Assembly: GCA_031256125.1 (NCBI GenBank)
Contig: JAIRRE010000217.1
Span: forward strand, 1-6,214
Reading direction: 5' to 3'
Length of the DNA: 6,214 nt
Origin: Burkholderiaceae bacterium
GTDB taxonomy: Bacteria; Pseudomonadota; Gammaproteobacteria; Burkholderiales; Burkholderiaceae_C
This document shows, piece after piece, positions 1 through 5,153 of this stretch (the first letter of the stretch is position 1; each line of letters opens with the position of its first letter). The notes under the pieces were generated by a model. It did no database searches, was not told the DNA's origin, and was given only the letters and a program-made list of their open reading frames with translations. The translations under genes and the position numbers were made by a program.

Positions 1-128
1 CGGTAAAAGTCGTGCGGGAATTCCCCCGCAACGTCCAGCCGGTCCCAATAGGCCCAGTCGAACCGGGCACAAACGGCTTGCACGGCTTGCACGATGGAAG
101 TTTGCTCTTGCGACAGATCGAAGTTCAT
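1..128 (-). CDS. Acyl-CoA dehydrogenase, N-terminal fragment (cut by left window edge)
   Basis: Only the first 42 codons are in the window; the frame is open at base 1. The fragment begins MNFDLSQEQ, the usual opening of the ACAD N-terminal helical domain. It ends with GEFPHDFY, which resembles the segment where many ACADs have a 'G-x-FP-x-x-F/Y' turn before the 'LGW/AGW' helix. ACADs use FAD to oxidise acyl-CoA thioesters to trans-2-enoyl-CoA in the cytoplasm and pass electrons to ETF. The ATG lies 13 bp after the thiolase-like gene's stop, and a GAGG that overlaps that stop is a weak, distant ribosome binding site, so translation is probably coupled to the upstream gene. Residues 13-18 are encoded by two tandem copies of a 9-bp unit (73-90, VQA-VQA). 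FAD and catalytic motifs lie outside the window, so substrate class cannot be judged. The family call is fairly secure from the N-terminus alone. Confidence 0.82.
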   Translation of the reverse strand, partial: MNFDLSQEQTSIVQAVQAVCARFDWAYWDRLDVAGEFPHDFY

Positions 129-141
129 GACAGTGTGCGCC

Positions 142-1332
142 TCACAGTGTTTCGGCCGTGCCGAGGATAGCCGTCGATTGGCTCGACAGCGTGCCGCCGT
201 TGCCGTGCACCAGCGCCAGCCTGGCGTTGTTGATCTGCCGTGCGCCGCAGTCGCCGCGCAATTGCCGCACCGCTTCGATCATGATGAAGACGCCGTACAT
301 GCCCGGGTGCACGCAGCACAGGCCGCCGCCGTTGGTATTGACCGGCAGCGCGCCGCCGGGAGCGATGCGGCCGCCGGAAACGAACGCGCCACCTTCGCCT
401 TTCTGGCAAAAGCCCAGGTCTTCCAGAAACAGGATCGGGTTGATGGAAAAGGCGTCATACAGCTCCACCACGTCGATATCGGCTGCCGTGACGCCGGCCA
501 TGGCAAAAGCGCGGCGGCCCGATTCCTGCGCCGAGGTCACGGTGAGATCGTGCATCGCCGAAATCTGGCGGTGCCACACGGCGGTGGCGCTGCCCAGCAC
601 ATAAACGGGCGGGCGCGGCAGGCTGCGCGCGCGGTCGGCGCGCACCAGCACGTAGGCGCCGGCGCCGTCGGTGACCAGGCAGCAATCGCGTACTGTCAGC
701 GGGTCGGAGACCATCGGCGCGGCCAGTATCTGCTCCAGCGTGATGGGGTCACGCCGTTGCGCTTCGGGATTGAGTTGCGCCCAGCGGCTGGCGGCCAGCG
801 CCACCTCGGCCAATTGCTCGCGGGTGGTGCCGTACTGGTGCATGTGGCGCGCCGCCGCCAGCGCGTAGGCGCTCAAGGGCGGCAGCGGCGCGTAGGGCGT
901 TTCGTAGGGTTGCGGGTCCAGGTGTTTGCGCGCCTTGGCGATTTCGGCGCGGCTGACGGTCGAGGTGCGCTGCGTGCTGCCGTAGCACACCAGCACCGCG
1001 TTGCACTGCCCCGATGCGAGCGCCTGGATGGCAGGCATCAAATGGGCCACGAAGCTCGATCCGCCCAGCATGGTCGAGTCGATGAAGCTCGGGCGCAGGC
1101 CCAGATGCTCGATCACCGGCATCGCCCACATGGGCGAAGTGACGCTGGCGGTGCAAATGCCATCGATGTCGCGCAGCGTCAGGCCGGCGTCGGCCACGGC
1201 GCGCTGCGCCGCCTGCACCAGAATCTCCATTTCGGTGTAGCCGTTGGCCTGGCCCAGGCCCGCATGGCCTACACCGGCAACGGCCACCGCGCCGCGCAAG
1301 GCGCGTAAATCGCGCTCAACGAAAGCCGTCAT
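142..1332 (-). CDS. Thiolase-superfamily protein, SCP-x/lipid-transfer type; possible CoA-ester retro-aldolase
   Basis: This 396-residue protein has the thiolase length and fold signatures. Residues 15-30 match the opening beta strand (VAVAGVGHAGLG). Residues 86-97 (STMLGGSSFVAH) occupy the place of the nucleophile loop. Residues 290-320 carry the ELYDAFSINPILFLEDLGFC-type segment and KGEGGAFV. Residues 332-347 hold NTNGGG followed by VHPGMYG, and residues 374-382 hold LVHGNGGTL. His342 matches the conserved thiolase GHP histidine. No cysteine sits at the acyl-accepting position in the 86-97 loop, and the second catalytic cysteine (usual CxGGG) appears as His376. Classical thiolysis is therefore unlikely. 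In the SCP-x-like group, members such as Ltp2 are retro-aldolases that work with a DUF35 protein, and such a protein is encoded directly upstream with a 17-bp overlap. The start is fixed by a strong AAGGAGG five bases upstream. Alternatives are a biosynthetic condensing enzyme or an uncharacterised lyase; family certain, reaction inferred. Confidence 0.9.
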   Translation of the reverse strand: MTAFVERDLRALRGAVAVAGVGHAGLGQANGYTEMEILVQAAQRAVADAGLTLRDIDGICTASVTSPMWAMPVIEHLGLRPSFIDSTMLGGSSFVAHLMPAIQALASGQCNAVLVCYGSTQRTSTVSRAEIAKARKHLDPQPYETPYAPLPPLSAYALAAARHMHQYGTTREQLAEVALAASRWAQLNPEAQRRDPITLEQILAAPMVSDPLTVRDCCLVTDGAGAYVLVRADRARSLPRPPVYVLGSATAVWHRQISAMHDLTVTSAQESGRRAFAMAGVTAADIDVVELYDAFSINPILFLEDLGFCQKGEGGAFVSGGRIAPGGALPVNTNGGGLCCVHPGMYGVFIMIEAVRQLRGDCGARQINNARLALVHGNGGTLSSQSTAILGTAETL

Positions 1333-1735
1333 GCCGCCCTCCTTCCGGCGTGAACACCACCAACGGGCCGCCGTCCTGCGTGACGATCTTGGTCTGTACC
1401 GCCATGCCGATGCGCACCTCGGCGGGGGCGATGCCTTCGACCCGGCTCATCAGGCGCACGCCCTCGGCCAAGTCGATCAGCGCCACGTTGTAGTCGCCGC
1501 CGGCCTCGGGTTTGCGGCGCACCACGGTGGTTGAATACACCGTGCCGTGTCCACTCGGCTGTTCCCACGCCAGTTGTTGCTCGCCCGCGCCGCAATGCGG
1601 GCAGACCATGCGCGGATAAAAAATGGCGCGGTCGCAGCTTGTGCAGCGCTGAATCAGAAAACGCCCCTGGTCGAGCGCCTGCCGGTAGTGCAGATCGGCG
1701 CCGCCAACGGGCGCGGGAGTGCCGGGTTGGGTCAT
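1316..1735 (-). CDS. Zn-ribbon/OB-fold protein (DUF35 family), partner of the thiolase-like enzyme
   Basis: With the ATG at 1735 the product is 139 residues, a normal size for stand-alone DUF35 (acyl-CoA-associated OB-fold) proteins. An N-terminal helix region (HYRQALDQGRFLIQRC) leads into a four-cysteine zinc ribbon: Cys31, Cys34, Cys45 and Cys48 in CTSC and CPHC. The OB-fold half follows, starting with the typical W-x-x-x-SGHGTVYSTTVV stretch (57-72) and running to about residue 130. Such proteins usually have no catalysis of their own known. They bind thiolase-like proteins and in Ltp2-ChsH2 complexes are needed for aldolase activity. The gene is first in the leftward operon and overlaps the thiolase-like gene by 17 bp, which supports a stable complex. 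The frame stays open upstream to a TTG at 1819, but those 28 extra residues do not resemble the family and would run through the promoter region. The chosen ATG has only a weak AGAG upstream, so the exact start is less certain than the family. Confidence 0.9.
   Translation of the reverse strand: MTQPGTPAPVGGADLHYRQALDQGRFLIQRCTSCDRAIFYPRMVCPHCGAGEQQLAWEQPSGHGTVYSTTVVRRKPEAGGDYNVALIDLAEGVRLMSRVEGIAPAEVRIGMAVQTKIVTQDGGPLVVFTPEGGRHDGFR
1338..1344 (-). promoter_or_regulatory. Ribosome binding site of the thiolase-like gene
   Basis: On the minus strand AAGGAGG lies five bases before the ATG at 1332-1330. It is a near-perfect Shine-Dalgarno sequence and sits inside the end of the DUF35 gene. It fixes the start despite the 17-bp overlap and suggests the thiolase-like protein is translated strongly on its own as well as by coupling. 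Confidence 0.8.
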
Positions 1736-1807
1736 GGTGTCTCTGGTGAGGTAAGGAAAGACCATCGCCACAGTGTCCGCCACATGGGCGCGATGGGCCA
1801 TTCCTGA

Positions 1808-1819
1808 TTGCAAAAGCAA
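1808..1819. promoter_or_regulatory. Short inverted repeat TTGC-AAAA-GCAA, candidate operator
   Basis: Two perfect 4-bp arms flank an AAAA centre near the middle of the divergent intergenic region, in its most AT-rich part. It overlaps the minus-strand flank of the TTGACT box at 1825-1830 closely enough to affect leftward transcription. Short A-centred dyads of this kind are common operator half-site arrangements, but an arm length of 4 bp can occur by chance. No regulator family can be assigned. Confidence 0.3.
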
Positions 1820-1846
1820 GGGTTAGTCAAAGGCAGATTGTGGCGG

Positions 1847-1881
1847 CTGCGGGGGCTACTACCATCCCACAAGTCCCGCAG
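1847..1881 (+). promoter_or_regulatory. Possible 5'-UTR stem-loop overlapping the first ACAD's ribosome binding site
   Basis: CTGCGGG (1847-1853) and CCCGCAG (1875-1881) are perfect inverted repeats. The stem extends by one G-U pair (1854 with 1874), giving 8 bp around a 19-base loop. The 3' arm ends in the first two bases of the AGGAGA ribosome binding site of the gene starting at 1895. If the transcript begins upstream of 1847, folding would partly mask that site. There is no U-run, so it is not a terminator. Confidence 0.35.
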
Positions 1882-1885
1882 GAGA
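1880..1885 (+). promoter_or_regulatory. Ribosome binding site of the first plus-strand ACAD
   Basis: AGGAGA ends nine bases before the ATG at 1895. It decides the start: the frame is open further upstream to a TTG at 1808, but that extension would be translated from within the intergenic region and has no ribosome binding site or family similarity. Confidence 0.75.
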
Positions 1886-1894
1886 ACCGAAACC

Positions 1895-3085
1895 ATGCAA
1901 CTGAACTGGACGCCCGAGGAGCGCCATTTCCGGCAGGAGGTGCGCGACTTTGCCGCCACCCATCTGCCCGCCGACATCCGCGCCAAGGTGATGCGCCACC
2001 AGCGTTTGCGGCGCGACGATTACGTGCGCTGGCACCACGTGCTGGCCGATCACGGCTGGGGCGCGCCCACGTGGCCGGAGGAATTCGGCGGCACCGGCTG
2101 GAATGCCATCGAGCGCCTGATTTTCGAGGTCGAGTGTTTTTCCGCCGGCGCACCGCGCCTGCTGCCTTTTGGGCTGGCCATGATCGGGCCGGTGCTGATG
2201 AAATACGGCAGCCCGCAGCAGCAGCGCGAATTGCTGCCGCGCATCATCCGGGTCGATGACTGGTGGTGTCAGGGTTACTCGGAGCCGGGGTCTGGTTCCG
2301 ATCTGGCTTCGCTCAAAACTCGCGCCGAACTCGACGGCGACCACTACGTCGTCAATGGCCAGAAAATCTGGACCACGTTTGCGCAATGGGCCGACCACAT
2401 GTTCTGCCTGGTGCGCACGGACCCGGATGTCAAGCCGCAGGCCGGTATTTCGATGCTGCTGATCGACATGCGCACGCCCGGCGTCACGGTGCGGCCCATC
2501 AAGACGCTCGACGGCGGGCACGATGTCAACGAGGTATTTTTGGAAAACGTACGCGTGCCCGCCAACAACATCGTGGGCGAGCCTGGCAAGGGCTGGACTT
2601 ACGCCAAATACCTGCTGGGGCATGAGCGCACCAGCATCGCAGGTCTGGGCCATTGCCACCGCGAACTGCGCGCGCTCAAAGAACTGGCCGCCCGCACCCG
2701 GGGTTCCGATGGCCGCCCGATTTTGCAAGACAGCCGCTTTCTCGACCGGGTCTCGCGCGTCGAAGTGGATGTCATGGCGCTGGAAATGCTGTTGCTCCGC
2801 GTGGCGGCCGCGCGCGGCGCCGCGGCGCCGGGGCCGGAGGCATCGGTGCTCAAGATACGCGGCTCCGAAATCCAGCAGCAGTTGGCGCAGCTGCAAATGG
2901 AAATCGCCGGCCCCGATGCCTGGCCCTACGACCCCGAATGGCTGGAAGCCGACGCCCCCTGGCACGGCCCGGACGGCGAACTGAGCGCCACCGGCGCGGG
3001 TTACGCCGATATGCGCAAAACCACCATCTACGGCGGTTCGACGGAAGTCCAAAAGGGCATCATCGCCCGCATGATTCTCGGCTAA
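1895..3085 (+). CDS. Acyl-CoA dehydrogenase, subunit with substrate/flavin-pocket motifs (alpha-like)
   Basis: The product is 396 residues, the normal ACAD length. The N-terminal helical domain opens MQLNWTPEE and carries HGWGAPTWPEEFGG at 53-66. The central beta domain has GYSEPGSGSDLASL (127-140) and GQKIWTTFAQWAD (155-167), the loops that contact flavin and substrate. In the C-terminal domain LGHERTS places Glu244 where isovaleryl- and long-chain-type ACADs keep their catalytic base. The MCAD-type base is absent: the YEGTS position reads IYGGSTEVQ (378-386). The RxxFGxPL...Q motif that holds FAD across the subunit interface is missing; residues 255-310 carry unrelated sequence. The stop codon overlaps the ribosome binding site of the next gene, another ACAD that has exactly the missing motif, so the two probably form one heteromeric enzyme oxidising an acyl-CoA to an enoyl-CoA with electrons passed to ETF. 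Substrate unknown; a bulky or branched acyl group would fit known two-subunit ACADs. Confidence 0.93.
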   Translation: MQLNWTPEERHFRQEVRDFAATHLPADIRAKVMRHQRLRRDDYVRWHHVLADHGWGAPTWPEEFGGTGWNAIERLIFEVECFSAGAPRLLPFGLAMIGPVLMKYGSPQQQRELLPRIIRVDDWWCQGYSEPGSGSDLASLKTRAELDGDHYVVNGQKIWTTFAQWADHMFCLVRTDPDVKPQAGISMLLIDMRTPGVTVRPIKTLDGGHDVNEVFLENVRVPANNIVGEPGKGWTYAKYLLGHERTSIAGLGHCHRELRALKELAARTRGSDGRPILQDSRFLDRVSRVEVDVMALEMLLLRVAAARGAAAPGPEASVLKIRGSEIQQQLAQLQMEIAGPDAWPYDPEWLEADAPWHGPDGELSATGAGYADMRKTTIYGGSTEVQKGIIARMILG

Positions 3086-3088
3086 GGA
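3084..3088 (+). promoter_or_regulatory. Ribosome binding site of the second ACAD, overlapping the first ACAD's stop
   Basis: AAGGA begins within the TAA stop of the preceding gene and ends eight bases before the ATG at 3097. The overlap points to tight translational coupling, as expected for two subunits made in equal amount. It also rules out the long upstream extension of this frame into the first ACAD. Confidence 0.75.
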
Positions 3089-3096
3089 ATAGCGAC

Positions 3097-4254
3097 ATGG
3101 ATTTTGAATACAGCCAGGAACAGCGCATGTTGGCCGACAGCTTGCAGCGGCTGGTCGCCGAAAACTGGACCCACGCCCAACGTCGCGCGCGGCAGGGCGG
3201 TCTCGATCGGGCCGCGTGGCAGGCGCTGGCCGAATTGGGCGTAACCGGCCTGACCATTCCCGCCGAATACGGCGGCTTCGGCGAGCCGCCCGACAGCCTT
3301 CTGCCGGTGCATCTGGAGCTAGGGCGCGGGCTGGTCGATGAGCCGGTAATTGCCAGTGGCGTCATCGGGGCGACGTTGATCGGCGCTTGCGGAGCTTGGG
3401 GCGAGCACGGCAACGCCGCCGCGCGCCACTGGCTGCCACGCATCGCCTCGGGCGAGGCCATTGTCACGCTGGCGTATCAGGAGCCGGGCCGCCGCTATGC
3501 AACCGAACCCGAAATCTGCCGCCTGTCCGAGCGCGGCGCGGCGCTGATTTTGAACGGCAGCAAAGATCTGGTTTGGCACGCCGCCGCCGCGCAAGCGTGG
3601 ATCGTGTCGGCGGTCGATGCCGCTTCCCGGGAGCCGGTGTTGCTGCTGGTGTCCCGCGATGTGCCAGGGGCTACCGTCACCGAAACCACCACGCTGGACC
3701 GTTCCCGCTGCGCGCGCATCGATTTCGATCAAACCCCCGTTGCCGCCGATGCCGTGCTGGCGCGCGGCGAGACGGTGCGCGCGGCGCTGGCGCTGGCGTT
3801 GCAATGGGGCGCGGCGGCGCTGTGCGCCCATGCGGCGGGCGCGATGGCGCGGCTGTTGGACATCACCGCCGATTACCTCAAGACACGCCGGCAGTTCGGC
3901 CAGCCGCTGGCGGCTTTCCAGGCGCTGCAACACCGCATCGCCGAAATGGCGGTGGCGCGGGAGATGGGCCTGTCGATGGCCTACGTCGCCGTGGCGGCGC
4001 TCTCCGAGCCGGACGAGCGTCAGCGCCGCCGGATGATCGCCGCCGCCAAACTGGAGGTCGCGCGGGCGGGCCGTTTGATCGGCCAATACGCGGTGCAACT
4101 GCATGGCGGCATGGGTATGACCGACGAATTGGAGGTCGGCGACTATTTCAAGCGCCTGACCGTATTCGATCTGCTGCTGGGCGACAGCGCCGAGCAGTTG
4201 GCAACGCTGGCCGAAACAGCCCCAGCCGCTGAAGTCGCCGAACTGGCCGCCTGA
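3097..4254 (+). CDS. Acyl-CoA dehydrogenase family protein, FAD-anchoring partner subunit (beta-like)
   Basis: The product is 385 residues. MDFEYSQEQ opens the helical domain, and LGVTGLTIPAEYGGFGE (47-63) is the conserved turn after it. The middle domain is degenerate: the usual EPGSGSD is replaced by AYQEPGRRYATEP (126-138), and the G-x-K-x-[WY]-[IT]-[ST] strand reads NGSKDLVWHAAAA (153-165). The C-terminal domain is well kept: YLKTRRQFGQPLAAFQALQHRIAEM (260-284) is the FAD-binding R-x-x-FG-x-P...Q motif, and QLHGGMGMTDE (334-344) is the adenine-side loop. The YEGTS region with its base is absent; the chain ends in YFKRLTVFDLLLG and an Ala/Glu-rich tail. This subunit thus keeps the FAD-anchoring half and lacks the acid-base half, the reverse of its upstream neighbour 11 bp away. 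Known two-subunit ACADs such as FadE26-FadE27 and FadE28-FadE29 split their motifs in a comparable way. A role as an independent homotetrameric dehydrogenase looks unlikely. Confidence 0.92.
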   Translation: MDFEYSQEQRMLADSLQRLVAENWTHAQRRARQGGLDRAAWQALAELGVTGLTIPAEYGGFGEPPDSLLPVHLELGRGLVDEPVIASGVIGATLIGACGAWGEHGNAAARHWLPRIASGEAIVTLAYQEPGRRYATEPEICRLSERGAALILNGSKDLVWHAAAAQAWIVSAVDAASREPVLLLVSRDVPGATVTETTTLDRSRCARIDFDQTPVAADAVLARGETVRAALALALQWGAAALCAHAAGAMARLLDITADYLKTRRQFGQPLAAFQALQHRIAEMAVAREMGLSMAYVAVAALSEPDERQRRRMIAAAKLEVARAGRLIGQYAVQLHGGMGMTDELEVGDYFKRLTVFDLLLGDSAEQLATLAETAPAAEVAELAA

Positions 4255-4313
4255 TCCAAATTTGCCCGAACCACCCTTCTCGCACAGCCTTGTCTAATCG
4301 ACACAACCCCGTC

Positions 4314-5153
4314 ATGAACTCTCCCAACCCGGCCAACTGGACAGGCCGCACCGAAACCGTCGCCGAGACGCTCGACCCGGTGCTGGCCGCTCGCGTGGCC
4401 GCCACGCTGGGCGGGCCGCCGCTTCAGCCCGGCGACCCGCTGCCGCCGCTATGGCACTGGACTTTTTTCATCGTCACCGCGCCGCTGGACGGGCTGGGCA
4501 CCGACGGCCACCCGGCGCGCGGGGGTTTCCTGCCGCCTGCCGAAGACCGCAACCGGATGTGGGCCGGCGGGCGCATCGAATGGCGCGCGCCGCTGGTTGT
4601 TGGCGTGCCCGCCGAGCGCCGTTCCACCGTTGCCAGCGTGCAGGAAAAAACCGGCCGCACCGGCTCTTTGCTGTTCGTCACCGTGCGCCACCAATATTGG
4701 CAGGGCGGCGCACTGACCATTGACGAGGAACAGGACATCGTTTACCGCCAGCCCTCGCCGCCCAAGCTCACCGGCACCGATCCGGTGCCCGCCGCTCACG
4801 CCGTGCAATGGCAGGAAACGGTCGAGCCGACGCCGGTGCTGCTGTTCCGCTACTCCGCCGCAACCTTCAACGGCCACCGCATCCATTACGACTTGCCCTA
4901 TGTCACGGGTGCAGAGGGCTATCCCGGCCTGGTGGTGCACGGCCCGCTGATCGCCACCCGGATGGTGGCCGCCTTTGGCCGGGCGCATCCCGGCGCGCGC
5001 CTCACGCACTTGGCCTATCGCGGCCTGCGCCCGCTGATCGCCCCCGCGCCGTTTCAGGTCGCTGGCCGCGTGACCGGCCCCGGTCAGGCCGAACTGTGGG
5101 CTGGACAAGATGGCACGCTGGCCCATCGCGCCGAATTGAAGTTCCAGGCATGA
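4314..5153 (+). CDS. FAS1-like/HTD2-type double hot-dog dehydratase (enoyl- or mesaconyl-CoA hydratase-like)
   Basis: The product is 279 residues with two hot-dog halves. The N-terminal half (about 35-150) has PLPPLWHWTFFI (42-53) and RMWAGGRIEW (81-90), typical of FAS1-like dehydratases. The C-terminal half has the HTD2 signature FRYSAATFNGHRIHYD (178-193), where His188/His191 and Asp193 lie in the active-site helix region, then EGYPGLVVHGPL (201-212). The family adds water to, or removes it from, CoA or ACP thioesters: mitochondrial HTD2 is a 3-hydroxyacyl dehydratase and the bacterial relative Meh hydrates mesaconyl-C4-CoA. Here it follows the ACADs and overlaps a CaiB-type CoA-transferase by 4 bp, so hydration of the ACAD product is the likeliest role. 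The ATG has no visible ribosome binding site in the 59-bp non-coding spacer (4255-4313). A TTG at 4290 is an in-frame alternative, equally without one. Family clear, substrate inferred. Confidence 0.9.
   Translation: MNSPNPANWTGRTETVAETLDPVLAARVAATLGGPPLQPGDPLPPLWHWTFFIVTAPLDGLGTDGHPARGGFLPPAEDRNRMWAGGRIEWRAPLVVGVPAERRSTVASVQEKTGRTGSLLFVTVRHQYWQGGALTIDEEQDIVYRQPSPPKLTGTDPVPAAHAVQWQETVEPTPVLLFRYSAATFNGHRIHYDLPYVTGAEGYPGLVVHGPLIATRMVAAFGRAHPGARLTHLAYRGLRPLIAPAPFQVAGRVTGPGQAELWAGQDGTLAHRAELKFQA

Larger units (their letters stand above)
1736..1894. promoter_or_regulatory. Divergent promoter region between the two operons
   Basis: This 159-bp segment separates the two divergent first genes and must hold the start signals for both. 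It is less GC-rich around 1801-1840 than the flanking genes. On the minus strand TTGACT (1830-1825) resembles a sigma-70 -35 box, but no good -10 lies 16-18 bases further on. On the plus strand no convincing -35/-10 pair was found. Other local structure is a TTGC-AAAA-GCAA inverted repeat (1808-1819), a repeated ATGGGC (1784-1789 and 1793-1798, the second copy continuing into the hairpin-like ATGGGCCAT), and a possible RNA stem (1847-1881). No regulator gene is present in the window. Shared control by a repressor or activator binding here is an inference from the layout. Confidence 0.5.

Noticed and set aside
73..90. Tandem 9-bp duplication (two copies of ACGGCTTGC)
   Set aside because: It encodes VQA-VQA in the N-terminal helix of the partial ACAD, keeps the frame and fits the helix length of relatives, so it looks like ordinary coding sequence rather than a functional repeat.
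94..1308. Long plus-strand open frame (404 codons) opposite the thiolase-like gene
   Set aside because: It is antisense to a gene with clear thiolase motifs. Its translation is rich in Arg, His, Ala and Gly with no recognisable domain, as expected for a GC-rich shadow frame.
1736..1819. N-terminal extension of the DUF35 gene to a TTG start
   Set aside because: The extra 28 residues do not resemble DUF35 proteins and the segment carries the likely promoter region; the ATG at 1735 gives the family's normal length.
2816..2829. Perfect 14-bp palindrome GGCGCCGCGGCGCC
   Set aside because: It lies inside the first ACAD and encodes an Ala/Gly-rich loop; GC-only palindromes arise readily in such codons. 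No context suggests a protein-binding site.
1859..3052. Long minus-strand open frame (397 codons) opposite the first ACAD
   Set aside because: It mirrors the ACAD gene in the antisense frame, has low-complexity composition and no family motif; a by-product of high GC at third codon positions.
2653..3096. Upstream in-frame extension of the second ACAD reading through the first ACAD
   Set aside because: The extension is in a different frame from the genuine first ACAD, has no ACAD-like sequence, and the ATG at 3097 has a good ribosome binding site and the canonical MDFEYSQEQ start.
3387..4232. Plus-strand 281-codon frame inside the second ACAD
   Set aside because: It overlaps the true gene in another frame, is Arg/Gly/Ala-rich and shows no domain.
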